The notes below the pieces were generated by a model that saw only the letters and a list, made by a program, of their open reading frames with translations, ran no database searches and had not been told where the DNA came from. This document shows, one piece after another, positions 34,013-42,701 of a DNA stretch of 64,000 nt. How positions within the stretch are numbered: position 1 is the first letter of the stretch; every line of letters starts with the position of its first letter. Origin of the DNA: Micromonospora peucetia (GTDB lineage Bacteria > Actinomycetota > Actinomycetes > Mycobacteriales > Micromonosporaceae); contig NZ_FMIC01000002.1 in NCBI RefSeq assembly GCF_900091625.1, positions 496,001-560,000 on the forward strand, written 5' to 3'. A program made the position numbers and the translations under genes.

Positions 34013-34019
34013 CGAGATG

Positions 34020-34092
34020 TAGCCCCGACCGGATTCGAACCGGCGCTACCGCCTTGAGAGGGCGGCGTCCTGGGCCACTAGACGACGGGGCC
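34020..34092 (-). tRNA. tRNA-Glu (CUC), copy 2
   Basis: Base-for-base the same tRNA as 33547-33619 with CUC anticodon. The conserved 3' flank (ttcgagatgt on the plus strand) and terminator show the whole tRNA-terminator cassette was duplicated. GATAGAGT on the minus strand, about 50 bases upstream, is a plausible -10. Confidence 0.96.
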
Positions 34093-34229
34093 AGAACTTT
34101 CCTTGCGACACCACTCTGCCGAGCGGCGCCGCTGGACTCTATCAGAGAGAACCCCGATCCCCTGACCGGGAATCGGAGCTGCTCTCCTACGAGATCCAGC
34201 GCCCGAGACTCTCTCGAACCTCGGCTGCG

Positions 34230-34301
34230 CTGGGGTACCAGGACTCGAACCTAGACTAACTGAACCAGAATCAGTCGGGCTGCCAATTACCCCATACCCC
34301 A
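34230..34301 (-). tRNA. tRNA-Gln (CUG)
   Basis: The reverse strand gives acceptor TGGGGTA/TACCCCA, D-arm TGGGGTAATTGGCA, anticodon stem ACTGA/TCAGT with loop TTCTGGT (anticodon CUG), and a T-arm containing GGTTCGAGTCC. 72 bases including the discriminator G. Together with the Glu genes it forms the Gln/Glu tRNA cluster found at this syntenic place in mycobacteria. Confidence 0.95.
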
Positions 34302-34408
34302 TTGGCCCCTTGCGGTGCCGGGATCAAACTTTACCCTCCCGGTGCCGGCGGGCCAAATCGAGCCCCCCATACCGCTCCTGAACAGCGGAAACAGGACCTC
34401 GACGCGAA

Positions 34409-35212
34409 TCAGGCGACGGGCACCACCGGGTTGCTCAGCTCCCCGATCCCCTCGATCCGCACGCTGACCGTATCCCCCTCCACGAGCGGGCTAACCCCCG
34501 CGGGCGTGCCGGTGAGCACCACGTCGCCGGGGAGCAGCGTCATCACGTGCGAGACGTACGACACCAGGGCCGGCACGTCGAAGACCATGTCCCGGGTCCG
34601 GCCGAGCTGACGGACCTCCATCTCCTCGGGATTGCGACCCACCTCACAGCGGATCTCCAGGTCGCGGACGTCGAGCCCGGTGGTGATCCACGGTCCGATC
34701 GGGCAGAACGAGTCGAAGCCCTTGGCCCGGGTCCACTGGCCGTCGGAGTGCTGGAGGTCCCGGGCGGTGACGTCGTTGGCACAGGTGTAGCCGAAGATGG
34801 CCCGTTCGGCGGCGGCCCGGTCGGCCCGGCGGGCGCCCGGCGCGCCGATCACCACCGCCAGTTCGGCCTCGTGCTCGACCCGCTTGGAGAAGATCGGCAG
34901 CCGGATCGCGTCCCGGGGCCCGATCACGGAGGTGGACGGCTTGAGGAAGAGCAGCGGTTCCTTCGGCACCTCGCTGCCGTGCTCGGCGGCGTGCTCGGCG
35001 TAGTTGCGGCCGACGCAGACGACCTTGCTGGGCAGGATCGGCGAGAGCAGCCGGACGTCCGAGAGCGCCCAACGGGCACCGCTGAAGGTGATCTGGCCGA
35101 ACGGATGACCCTCGATCTCGGCGATGGTCAGGCCCTGCGGACCCGCCTCCGACTCGCCCTCGACGGCCCCGAACGACATTCCCTTGGCATGAGCAAAACG
35201 AGCGATACGCAC
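34409..35212 (-). CDS. Fumarylacetoacetate hydrolase-family protein
   Basis: 267 residues, one FAH domain: VCVGRNYAEHAAEHGSEVPK, LFLKPSTSVIGPRDAIRLP, then metal ligands in VEHEAELAVVIG and YTCANDVTARDLQ, RAKGFDSFCPIGPWI, and LLPGDVVLTGTPAGVSPLVE near the end. The family hydrolyses C-C bonds of acyl-pyruvates or decarboxylates oxaloacetate-type substrates; the precise substrate is not evident. Its mycobacterial counterpart (Rv2993c) lies next to gltX and the Glu/Gln tRNA genes; gltX is not in this window. Transcribed alone on the minus strand. Confidence 0.9.
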   Translation of the reverse strand: MRIARFAHAKGMSFGAVEGESEAGPQGLTIAEIEGHPFGQITFSGARWALSDVRLLSPILPSKVVCVGRNYAEHAAEHGSEVPKEPLLFLKPSTSVIGPRDAIRLPIFSKRVEHEAELAVVIGAPGARRADRAAAERAIFGYTCANDVTARDLQHSDGQWTRAKGFDSFCPIGPWITTGLDVRDLEIRCEVGRNPEEMEVRQLGRTRDMVFDVPALVSYVSHVMTLLPGDVVLTGTPAGVSPLVEGDTVSVRIEGIGELSNPVVPVA

Positions 35213-35404
35213 CAGGCCAATCTAGCCCCGGTGACCCGCGTCCCGGCCGAGGCGGCACGCAGGCGCACCCGGACGGCCGGGACACACCGGAAAACCGGGG
35301 AGGGCGCAGCCTACGCCGCCGGCCGTTCGCGGGAGCGCAGTTCCCGACTTCGTACCCGCCCGGCGTCGCCCCGCCCCTAGCGTCGGCTCCGGAGGTTCGT
35401 TCGT

Positions 35405-36688
35405 ATGCCTGCATCGACACGACACCACAGGGCCCTCGCAGTGTTCGTACACTGCCTCGGCATTCTCGCCGCCGTGCCGGCACTGCCCGCGGCGGCCCCA
35501 CCCGCGGCGGCCGCACAGCCACCACCGGCGGTCGCGCCGACCCCGGAACCGGCCATGCCGTCGGTGCCGCCCGCGGTGCCCACCCCGACCCGGGCCGCCC
35601 CGCCGGTGGCGAAGCCGCCCGTCACGGTCGCGGTGACGCCGGAGAGCACGCCGGCGCCGCGCTACCGGATCCAGGTCCGCAACAGCGGCGGCACGCCGGT
35701 GGACACCACCGTCCGGCAGGAACTGCCGGCCGGGGCCTCGGCGACCGCCATCACCGCCGGGGGCCGGGCCACCCGGACCGCCGGGCAGTCGGCGACCGAG
35801 GTGACCTGGCAGCTCAAGTTGCCCGCCCGTAGCACCACCACCCTGGGCACGGCGCTCACCACCGCAGCCCCGGACCGGCCGCTGACCGCGCCGGCCTGCG
35901 CCTTCGCCCGCGACGGCAGCCGGCCGTACGACTGCGCGACCGGGACCTGGAAGGCGGCCGTGCCGGCCGCCGCGCCCGAACGGCCCGAGACGCCGCCGTG
36001 GCAGCGGACGCCGGTGCTGCTGGCCGGGCTGGGCGTCGTGCTGGTGCTCGCGCTGGGCGGGGCCTGGATCTGGCGCCGGCGGCGGCGCCGACCGGTCGCC
36101 GCTGCCCTCTCCGACGGGCCGGGGACGGTCTACCCGCGGCCGGCCACGCCGCGCCCGGAGCAGATCCGCCGAAGGCCGTCCGTCTGGCTGATCGTCCCGG
36201 TGGCCGCCGTGGTGCTGGCCGGCACGGTGGGCACCGCCGCCTGGACGGCCACCCGGCAGGTCGCCGACATCGACACCGACAGCCAGCCGACCAGCGGCGC
36301 CTGGTTCGGCCAGGGGGTCAACGGTGCCGTCGGGGAGCCGCTGCGCGAGTCGGCGTTCGAGTTCACCGTGTACCGCGTCGCGTGCGAGCCGGGCGGGGCG
36401 GCCCGGCAGTGCGAGGCCACCGTCGGGGTCCGCAACCTCACCCCGGAGCAGCAGAGCTGGCACGGGCGGCTGCAACGGGCGTACCTGCCGGACGGCAACT
36501 TCGTCAGCACCGACGAGCAGGCGACGCGGACCGCCAACCAGGGCCGGGACGTCTTCGCCCAGCCGATGGCGGCCGGCAGCCGGACCGTGCTGCCGCTGGT
36601 CTTCACGGTCGACGGGAAGGCGCCGCCGGAGCAGTTGGAACTGCGCAGCGGGGTGTTCTCCGCCGGGGTCCGGGTGGACGTGCCCTGA
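35405..36688 (+). CDS. Secreted/membrane protein with two membrane segments and a DUF4352-like C-terminal domain
   Basis: 427 residues. The N-terminus (ALAVFVHCLGILAAVPALPA, given in part) acts as a signal peptide, followed by a Pro/Ala-rich stretch and a beta-rich domain (YRIQVRNSGGTPVDTTVRQE, WQLKLPARSTTTLG). A first transmembrane helix near residues 202-222 (LLAGLGVVLVLALGGAWIW) ends in an Arg-rich cluster, and a second near 262-283 leads to an extracytoplasmic domain with FEFTVYRVACEPGGAARQC, VRNLTPEQQSWHG and FTVDGKAPPEQLELRSG, resembling DUF4352. No enzyme motif; probably an envelope protein. Function unknown. Confidence 0.75.
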   Translation: MPASTRHHRALAVFVHCLGILAAVPALPAAAPPAAAAQPPPAVAPTPEPAMPSVPPAVPTPTRAAPPVAKPPVTVAVTPESTPAPRYRIQVRNSGGTPVDTTVRQELPAGASATAITAGGRATRTAGQSATEVTWQLKLPARSTTTLGTALTTAAPDRPLTAPACAFARDGSRPYDCATGTWKAAVPAAAPERPETPPWQRTPVLLAGLGVVLVLALGGAWIWRRRRRRPVAAALSDGPGTVYPRPATPRPEQIRRRPSVWLIVPVAAVVLAGTVGTAAWTATRQVADIDTDSQPTSGAWFGQGVNGAVGEPLRESAFEFTVYRVACEPGGAARQCEATVGVRNLTPEQQSWHGRLQRAYLPDGNFVSTDEQATRTANQGRDVFAQPMAAGSRTVLPLVFTVDGKAPPEQLELRSGVFSAGVRVDVP

Positions 36689-36760
36689 CCGGGCACCGGG
36701 CGGCGGTCGTACCCTTGGCCCCGTGACCGCCGCCCTCGCCCCGACCGCCCGCGAGCAGCC

Positions 36761-37660
36761 GTGACCAGCATCCCGGCGGCGTGCTGGCTTCCCCTCCTGG
36801 AAACTCACGAGAAGCGCGCCGACTCCCTCACCGCGGGCCACCGCGCCCGCAAGACCACGAGGGAACGCCACGCGATCGATGACTTCTTGTACGACTACTA
36901 CGGCACCAGGCCCGCCGCCCTCCGAAGGTGGCACCCGGGCGTGGGCATCTCCCTGGAACCAGGACCGAACGGCTCTGCCCCACACCGGCAGTGGCGCTGG
37001 TACGCCACGGACGCGGACGGGGTCGTGACCTTCGACGTCGCGGCGTTCCTCGCCGACCGGGCCGAGTCGGTGCGCTTCATCCACCGACTGCTGTCCGCGA
37101 TCGCGTCGCGACCAGCCTTCACCGGCTGCCTCGGCCTGCACGAGTGGGCGATGGTGTACCGCCAACGTGAGCATCGGCATCCACTCCCCCTGCGACTCGG
37201 GCAGGAGGGCACTGACGCGGTAGTCGAGTCTCACCAGATCCGCTGCACGCACTTCGATGCGTTCCGGTTCTTCACCCCGGAGGCAGTCAGCTTGAACCGG
37301 CTCCAACCCACGAGGGAGAGCCAGGTGGAGCTTGACCAACCGGGCTGCCTGCACGCCTCGATGGACTGCCACAAGTGGGCAACCAAGCTGGGCCCCGCGG
37401 TTCCGGGGGACCTGGCGCTCGACTGCTTCGAGTTGGCGAGGGACATTCGACTACTCGACATGCAGGCGTCCCCGTACGACCTCTCCTCGTACGGGGAACC
37501 GGCGGTGGCCATCGAGACACCGGAGGGCAAGGCCGGGTACGTGGCTCGTCAACGCGAGTTCTCGCAGCGTGCCGGCCAGCTACGCGCCCGGCTGATCGCT
37601 GTCTGCGCGGCGCTGCTCGAGAGAGCGGAGCCGCCGGCAAGGGAAGCGGCGCGTTCGTAG
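36761..37660 (+). CDS. Actinobacterial conserved protein often labelled 3-methyladenine DNA glycosylase
   Basis: 299 residues from the GTG at 36761. ERHAIDDFLYDYYGTRPAAL followed by RRWHPGVG, FDVAAFLADRAESVRFIHRL, FTGCLGLHEWAMVYRQ and HFDAFRFFTPEAVSLNRLQP form a pattern I recall from an actinobacterial family carrying the label '3-methyladenine DNA glycosylase'. No AlkA helix-hairpin-helix or AAG fold motif is visible, so that name should be treated with caution. His and Cys are frequent, raising the possibility of metal binding. Transcribed alone. Confidence 0.65.
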   Translation: MTSIPAACWLPLLETHEKRADSLTAGHRARKTTRERHAIDDFLYDYYGTRPAALRRWHPGVGISLEPGPNGSAPHRQWRWYATDADGVVTFDVAAFLADRAESVRFIHRLLSAIASRPAFTGCLGLHEWAMVYRQREHRHPLPLRLGQEGTDAVVESHQIRCTHFDAFRFFTPEAVSLNRLQPTRESQVELDQPGCLHASMDCHKWATKLGPAVPGDLALDCFELARDIRLLDMQASPYDLSSYGEPAVAIETPEGKAGYVARQREFSQRAGQLRARLIAVCAALLERAEPPAREAARS

Positions 37661-37777
37661 GCCAGGGTGAGTTCGGCGAGGACGCCGTCGGCAGGGTGCT
37701 GACGGCCCTCGAGTGTTCTGGATGACCACCGACCCGCGTGCCGCACGAATGTCGAGATGCGTACGCCGCTCGCGCGG

Positions 37778-38203
37778 TCAGTCGCCGTCGACGCGGCGGT
37801 CCCGCTTGCGCTGTGACCGGCGCTTCTTCTCGGCCAGCCGGCGTTCCTTCGCCCCACGTGACGGGCGGGTGGGCCGGCGGGGCGGTGGCGGCGGGGCGGT
37901 GGCCTCACGCAGCAGCGCGGCCAGCCGTTCCCGGGCGGCCTCCCGGTTGGCCAACTGCGCCCGGTGCTCGCTGGCGGTGACGGTGAGCACCCCATCGACC
38001 AGCCGGCCCGCCAGCCGCTCCAGCGCCCGCGCCCGCAGCGGCTCGGGCACGCCCGTTGAGCCGGCCAGGTCGAAGCTCAGCTCGACCCGCGAGTCGGTGG
38101 TGTTGACGCCCTGGCCACCGGGCCCGGACGACCGGGAGAAGCGTTCCCGCAGCTCGGCTGCGGGAACGGTCCATCGCTCGGTCACCCGTAGTCCGTCGTC
38201 CAC
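37778..38203 (-). CDS. arfB: Peptidyl-tRNA hydrolase ArfB (release-factor-like ribosome rescue)
   Basis: Releases nascent peptides from stalled ribosomes. 141 residues with the GGQ at residues 29-31 in SRSSGPGGQGVNTTDSRVEL and a long basic C-terminal tail (GAKERRLAEKKRRSQRKRDR) that in ArfB enters the empty mRNA channel. No stop-codon recognition domain is present, which separates it from RF1/RF2. A Pro-rich linker (APPPPPRRPTRPS) is somewhat longer than usual. Confidence 0.94.
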   Translation of the reverse strand: MDDGLRVTERWTVPAAELRERFSRSSGPGGQGVNTTDSRVELSFDLAGSTGVPEPLRARALERLAGRLVDGVLTVTASEHRAQLANREAARERLAALLREATAPPPPPRRPTRPSRGAKERRLAEKKRRSQRKRDRRVDGD

Positions 38204-38212
38204 CCCCCGAGG

Positions 38213-38515
38213 CTAACGCCCCGCCCGGACGCTCGGAGTCGCGGACGGGCTCGGGGTCGGGTCGGGTGGGGCGGGCTCACCGTCGGAGCCGGCGGCGGCG
38301 TACGCGACCGCCCCGATCAGCAGCAGGGCGATCACCCCGATCTTCGTGGTGGCCACTTTGATCAGCAGCCACGCGGCGCTCCGGGCGCCGGGCACGGTCT
38401 TCTTGACGGTCTGGTAGTCGGCCCACCCACGTCGCGCCCGGGCATACGCCGACCCCACACCGGTACCGATCAACAGGCCCACCAGCAGGAGGACCACGAT
38501 TCCAGGACGCTCCAC
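38213..38515 (-). CDS. Small two-helix membrane protein
   Basis: 100 residues from a GTG. Hydrophobic segments at about residues 5-22 (IVVLLLVGLLIGTGVGSAYA) and 58-75 (IGVIALLLIGAVAYAAAG) flank a basic loop, followed by a Pro/Ser-rich tail. No known domain. It ends 10 bases before the arfB start on the same strand. Function unknown. Confidence 0.65.
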   Translation of the reverse strand: MERPGIVVLLLVGLLIGTGVGSAYARARRGWADYQTVKKTVPGARSAAWLLIKVATTKIGVIALLLIGAVAYAAAGSDGEPAPPDPTPSPSATPSVRAGR

Positions 38516-38625
38516 CCACGCCAGTATCCATACTCAGCGTGATATTTCCATTGGCCGATCATTTCGCGCCGGGTATCCGACAGTTTTCACATTCCTGAGC
38601 CCTCGGATAAGGGCGTGCGGGCAGC

Positions 38626-39489
38626 TCAGCCGCCCTTTCCGATGATCGTGTCGGCGGTCTGCTGCACCTGTTCGATAGGAATGGCGAAGCCGATCCCGAT
38701 CGAGCCGTTGCCGTCGATCGTGGCGATGGCGGTGTTCACCCCGACCACCTCACCGCGCGCGTTGACCAACGGGCCGCCCGAGTTGCCCGGGTTGATGGAA
38801 GCGTCGGTCTGCACGGCGGTGTGCCGGTTGTCGCCGAGGCGTACCTGCCGGTCCAGGGCGCTGACGATGCCGGCGGTGACGGTGCCGGGCAGCCCCAGCG
38901 GGGAGCCGACCGCCAGCACCGGCTCGCCCACCCGGGTCGATCCCGGCTTGGCCAGCGGCAGCGCCGCCAGGCCGGCCGACGGCGGCACCCGGAGCACGGC
39001 GAGATCGCTGCGCGGCTCCCGGCCGACCACCTCGGCGGCGAACCGCCGCCCGTCCGGCAGTTCCACCGTCACCGAGCCGCTGCGCCCCTTGGCCAGGATG
39101 TGGTCGTTGGTGATGATGTGCTGCTGGTCGTCGACCGCGAAGCCGGAACCGGTGGCGGAGGCGCCACCGGCTCCGCCCACGAGCACCGAGACCACCCCCG
39201 GAACGGTCTTCCCGGCCGCGGTCACCAGCTCCGCCGGGACCGGGGCCGCCGAGGCCGCCGCCGGGCCGGGGGCGGCGTCGCGGCCGGCCACGACGCCGCC
39301 GGCCACCGCGCCGGAAACCGTCGACAGGGCCACCACGGCCAGCCCCGCCAGCAGCCGCCCACGCGGGCGCCACCGGCCCGGACCACCCTCCGGTCCGGGC
39401 CCGTCCCACCGGCCCCGGCCATCCGGATCCAGCTCCGGGGAGATGAACCAGGGGCCGCGCGGTTCGCCCAGCCCGGTCTGCACTGCCAT
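38626..39489 (-). CDS. Membrane-anchored trypsin-like serine protease (HtrA/DegP type, no PDZ)
   Basis: 287 residues. I choose the ATG at 39489 because AGGAGCG lies 5 bases before it; a GTG 15 bases upstream would overlap that ribosome site. A Gly/Pro-rich cytoplasmic arm is followed by one transmembrane helix (LLAGLAVVALSTVSGAVAGG). The catalytic triad is His in ITNDHILAKG (about 124), Asp in RSDLAVLRVP (about 160) and Ser in INPGNSGGPLVNARG (about 237). It ends shortly after the protease domain, so the PDZ domain of DegP is absent. Likely an extracytoplasmic quality-control or processing protease. Confidence 0.9.
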   Translation of the reverse strand: MAVQTGLGEPRGPWFISPELDPDGRGRWDGPGPEGGPGRWRPRGRLLAGLAVVALSTVSGAVAGGVVAGRDAAPGPAAASAAPVPAELVTAAGKTVPGVVSVLVGGAGGASATGSGFAVDDQQHIITNDHILAKGRSGSVTVELPDGRRFAAEVVGREPRSDLAVLRVPPSAGLAALPLAKPGSTRVGEPVLAVGSPLGLPGTVTAGIVSALDRQVRLGDNRHTAVQTDASINPGNSGGPLVNARGEVVGVNTAIATIDGNGSIGIGFAIPIEQVQQTADTIIGKGG

Positions 39490-39533
39490 GCGTACGCTCC
39501 TCACGTGTCCTTCTCGACGGTGGCCGTTCGGAT

Positions 39534-40493
39534 TCAGGGCAGCCGGGAGAACCAGCGCATCGAGCCGGCCGCGGCGCCCATGGCGAGCACCAGTCCGAGA
39601 CCGATGAAGCGGGCCGAGACGTCCTGCCGTTCCGTGCGGTAGCCGACCGAGGTGCCGATGTCCTCGTAGACGGCACGCAGCTCGTCGCTGGTGCTGGCCT
39701 CGTGGAAGACACCCCCGGTCTCCTCGGCGACCGCGCGCAGGGTCTGCCCGTCGACGGGCACCTGGATCGGCCGGCCGCCCCGGTCCACCGTGCCGCCCGG
39801 GGTGCCGAACGAGATGGTGTGCACCGGCACCTTCATGTCGATCGCCTCGGACGCCGCCTCCATCGGGTCCATGCCGGAGGTGTTCGCCCCGTCGGAGAGC
39901 AGGATGATCCGGGCCGGCGGTGGGTCCTTCGCCGCCTCGCTGTCGAAGCCCTTCACCGCGCCGAGCGAGGTGCTGATGGCCTCGCCGATGGCGGTGCCCT
40001 GCACCCCGGTGGCCCCCTCGACCAGCCGCTCGATCCCCTCGTGCAGCGCCTCCCGGTCGGTGCTGGGCGGCACCAGCACCGCCGCGCTGCCGGCGAACGC
40101 GACCAGCCCGACGTTGAACTCGTCAGGCAGGCCGTCGACGAAGCGCCGGGCGGACTCCTTGGCGGCGCTGAGCCGGTCCGGCTCCACGTCGCCGGCGAGC
40201 ATCGAGGTGGAGACGTCGACGGCGACCATCACCGTTGCCCGTTCCCGGGGCACCCGCACCTCCGCCGTGGGCCGGGCGAAACCGACCACCAGCAGCGCCA
40301 GCATGGCCAGGAAGAGCCCGGCCGGCACGTGCCGCCGCCAGGCCGGGCGGTGCGGCGCCACCCGGTCGAGCAGCCGCAGGTTGGTGAACCGGACGGCGTA
40401 GCGGCTGCGTCGGCGCTGCATCAGCAGGTAGCCGGCGGCCAGGGCGAACACCCCGAGCAGGAGCCAGAGCCGGGCGGGCGACTGCCAGATCAC
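39534..40493 (-). CDS. VWA-domain membrane protein (BatA-like)
   Basis: 319 residues from a GTG at 40493. An N-terminal BatA-type pair of membrane segments (ARLWLLLGVFALAAGYLLM, then GLFLAMLALLVVGFARP) is followed by a von Willebrand A domain whose MIDAS reads DVSTSMLAGDVEPDRL (about residue 92), with TDREALHEGIERL and IILLSDGANTSGMDP supplying the other metal-site residues. A C-terminal helix re-anchors the protein (GLGLVLAMGAAAGSMRWF). The start overlaps the DUF58 gene stop (GTGA). Such proteins work with MoxR ATPases and DUF58 proteins in envelope or metal-insertion chaperoning. Confidence 0.92.
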   Translation of the reverse strand: MIWQSPARLWLLLGVFALAAGYLLMQRRRSRYAVRFTNLRLLDRVAPHRPAWRRHVPAGLFLAMLALLVVGFARPTAEVRVPRERATVMVAVDVSTSMLAGDVEPDRLSAAKESARRFVDGLPDEFNVGLVAFAGSAAVLVPPSTDREALHEGIERLVEGATGVQGTAIGEAISTSLGAVKGFDSEAAKDPPPARIILLSDGANTSGMDPMEAASEAIDMKVPVHTISFGTPGGTVDRGGRPIQVPVDGQTLRAVAEETGGVFHEASTSDELRAVYEDIGTSVGYRTERQDVSARFIGLGLVLAMGAAAGSMRWFSRLP

Positions 40494-41509
40494 ACCGCAC
40501 CTCCCCGCGCGGTCCCGGCCGGGGCCGCCGCGAGCCGCCGCTGCGCGTGCACGTGCCGCACGATGTCGGCGCCCCAGTCCCGGTCGGTGCGCAGCGGCAG
40601 GTGGGTGGCCCCGCTGCGGCGCAGCGCCTGGCGTACCTGGTCGCGCTGGGCGGTCGCGGCGTCCGCGTAGCGTTCGCGCAGCGTGCGGTCGCCGGTCCAG
40701 ACCTCGCGCCGCTGCCCGGTCTCCGGGTCGACCAGGGTGACCAGGCCGACATCCGGCAGCTCCAGCTCCCGGGGGTCGGTGACCTCCACGGCGAGCACCT
40801 GGTGCCGCACGGCGAGGCGGCGCAGCGGGGCCTCCCAGGTGGGTGCCTGCCCGGGGTCGTCGGGCAGCCCGTCGAGGAAGTCCGAGACCACCACGACGAG
40901 CCCGCGACGCAGCGCCACCCGCTGCACGGCGGCCAGCCCGTCGGCCAGATCGGGACCCGCCGGCGCCGGGTCGCCCCCGTCGTGGCCACCGACGCGCGGG
41001 GCGGTCAGCAGTGCCCGGAGCAGCCCGAACAGGTGGGTACGGCCGCTGCGGGGCGGAAACCTGCGCAGCCCGCCCGGGCCGAGCACCTGCGCGCCGAGGC
41101 GGTTGCCCACACCGCCGGTGAGAAAGCCGACCGCCGCGACGGCCGCCACCGCCAACTCCCGCTTGTCCAGTTCGGCGGTGCCGTACTCCATGCTGGGGCT
41201 CGCGTCGACCAGCAGCCAGGTGGTCAGCTCCCGGTCGGCGTCGACCTCGCGTACGTGCGGGACCGTGGTGCGGGCGGTCACCGCCCAGTCCATCCGGCGC
41301 ACCTCGTCCTCACCGGGGCGGTACTCCCGGCTGCCGGCGGGTTCACTGCCCGGCCCGGGCAGCAGGCCGCGGTACCGGCCGTGCAGCAGCCCGTCCAGCC
41401 GGCGGGTGACGGTCAGCTCCAGCCGGCGCAACCGCCGGTCTCCGGTGAGGTCGGCCAGTCCCGGATCGGCCGGCACGGTCGCCGGTGCGGCGGCCCCGCG
41501 CCACCTCAT
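40490..41509 (-). CDS. DUF58 protein
   Basis: 339 residues: EPAGSREYRPGEDEVRRMDW, the DUF58 signature (R-x-Y-x-x-G-D-x-x-R-x-I-x-W type), then a VWA-like fold with TTWLLVDASPSMEYGTAELD and VVVVSDFLDGLPDDPG. It is a cytosolic partner in MoxR-type chaperone sets. The ATG overlaps the moxR stop by 4 bases and its own stop overlaps the VWA gene start, so moxR-DUF58-VWA is one translationally coupled unit. Confidence 0.93.
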   Translation of the reverse strand: MRWRGAAAPATVPADPGLADLTGDRRLRRLELTVTRRLDGLLHGRYRGLLPGPGSEPAGSREYRPGEDEVRRMDWAVTARTTVPHVREVDADRELTTWLLVDASPSMEYGTAELDKRELAVAAVAAVGFLTGGVGNRLGAQVLGPGGLRRFPPRSGRTHLFGLLRALLTAPRVGGHDGGDPAPAGPDLADGLAAVQRVALRRGLVVVVSDFLDGLPDDPGQAPTWEAPLRRLAVRHQVLAVEVTDPRELELPDVGLVTLVDPETGQRREVWTGDRTLRERYADAATAQRDQVRQALRRSGATHLPLRTDRDWGADIVRHVHAQRRLAAAPAGTARGGAV

Positions 41510-42555
41510 GCCGCCGCCAGATCGGCCGCGTGTTCCGGATGGATGGTGGCGACGCGGGGCGGCGGCACGGCCTCGACCAGCCGCCGGACCACCGCCTCGG
41601 CGGCCACCCCGTCGGCGACCGCGTCGAAGGAGAGCACCAACCGGTGGGCGAGCACGTCGACGGCCAGTTCACGGACGTCCTCGGGCAGCACGTACTCGCG
41701 TCCGCGCAGCAGTGCCTGGGCCCGCGCGGCGGCGACCAGGCCGAGGGTGGCCCGGGGACTCGCCCCGTAGGCGAGCAACGGGGCGATCTCGGGCAGGCCG
41801 AACCGACCCGGGTCCCGGGTGGCGAGGATGAGCCGGACCACGTACTCGGCGAGGGCGTGGTGTACGAAGACGTGGCCGGCGCGGGCCTGGAGCTCCCGTA
41901 GTCGCTGCGGGTCGAGCACCCGACGGGCGGTGGGCCGCTCGGCGCTCATCCGGTAGAGGATGGCGAGTTCGTCGGCGTCGCTCGGGTAGTCGACGACGAC
42001 CTTCATCAGGAACCGGTCGCGCTGCGCCTCCGGCAGCTGGTAGACCCCCTCGGACTCGATCGGGTTCTGGGTGGCCAGCACCAGGAACGGCTCCGGTACG
42101 GGATAGCTGCGCCCACCGATGGAGACCTGACGCTCGGCCATCGCCTCCAGCAGGGCCGACTGCACCTTGGCCGGGGCCCGGTTGATCTCGTCGGCGAGCA
42201 CCAGGTTCGCCATGATCGGGCCCAGCTCGATGTCGAAGTTCTCCCGTGACGCCCGGTAGATCCTGGTGCCGACGATGTCGGAGGGGACGAGGTCCGGGGT
42301 GAACTGGATCCGGGAGAAGGTGCCACCCACCACGGTGGCCAGGGTCTGGGCGGCGAGCGTCTTGGCCACCCCGGGCACGCCCTCCAGCAGGCAGTGCCCG
42401 TCCGCGATGAGGGAGGTGAGCAGGCGCTCGACGAGCCGATCCTGCCCGACGATCACGCGTTTGACCTCGAAGAGCGTCTGTTCCAGGTCGGCCGCGGTCG
42501 CGTCCGGATCGACCGGGCGGGGCACGCTGGCCAGGGTGTCCGAGATGTCCGTCAC
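41506..42555 (-). CDS. moxR: MoxR-family AAA+ ATPase
   Basis: 349 residues from a GTG at 42555 (VTDISDTLASVPRPVDPDAT). VIVGQDRLVERLLTSLIADG, Walker A LEGVPGVAKTLAAQTL (about residue 60), LVPSDIVGTRIY, Walker B LVLADEINRAPAKVQSALLE (about 120), QNPIESEGVYQLPEAQRDRF and the C-terminal lid GASPRATLGLVAAARAQAL are all MoxR hallmarks. A chaperone ATPase thought to help fold or activate VWA-containing complexes. It heads the operon with DUF58 and VWA genes; the protease at 38626 lies close behind the VWA gene. Confidence 0.95.
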   Translation of the reverse strand: MTDISDTLASVPRPVDPDATAADLEQTLFEVKRVIVGQDRLVERLLTSLIADGHCLLEGVPGVAKTLAAQTLATVVGGTFSRIQFTPDLVPSDIVGTRIYRASRENFDIELGPIMANLVLADEINRAPAKVQSALLEAMAERQVSIGGRSYPVPEPFLVLATQNPIESEGVYQLPEAQRDRFLMKVVVDYPSDADELAILYRMSAERPTARRVLDPQRLRELQARAGHVFVHHALAEYVVRLILATRDPGRFGLPEIAPLLAYGASPRATLGLVAAARAQALLRGREYVLPEDVRELAVDVLAHRLVLSFDAVADGVAAEAVVRRLVEAVPPPRVATIHPEHAADLAAA

Positions 42556-42701
42556 GGTGCTTGCTTCCCGTGGCGGCGGTCGGACAAACGTCGGATTAAC
42601 CGCGCCGGGACGGTCCTTACCGCCCCGAACCGGGACGAGCCTCCCGCCCCGACAGAGACGGTGCCGACCCCCGCCCCTCGGCAAGCACCAGCACCGCCCG
42701 A

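Larger units (their letters stand above)
33620..34019. other. 400-base spacer between the two tRNA-Glu genes
   Basis: No credible gene. It holds the upstream region of tRNA copy 1 (GCTAGACT on the minus strand is a plausible -10), the 15-bp tandem array at 33706-33780, and the terminator of tRNA copy 2. Open frames that cross it run into the tRNA genes and are made of the tandem repeat, so I do not accept them. Confidence 0.7.

Noticed and set aside
34302..34408. Prophage or integrative element att site at the tRNA-Gln/Glu cluster
   Set aside because: No integrase, no duplicated tRNA 3' end beside foreign genes; neighbours are conserved core genes.
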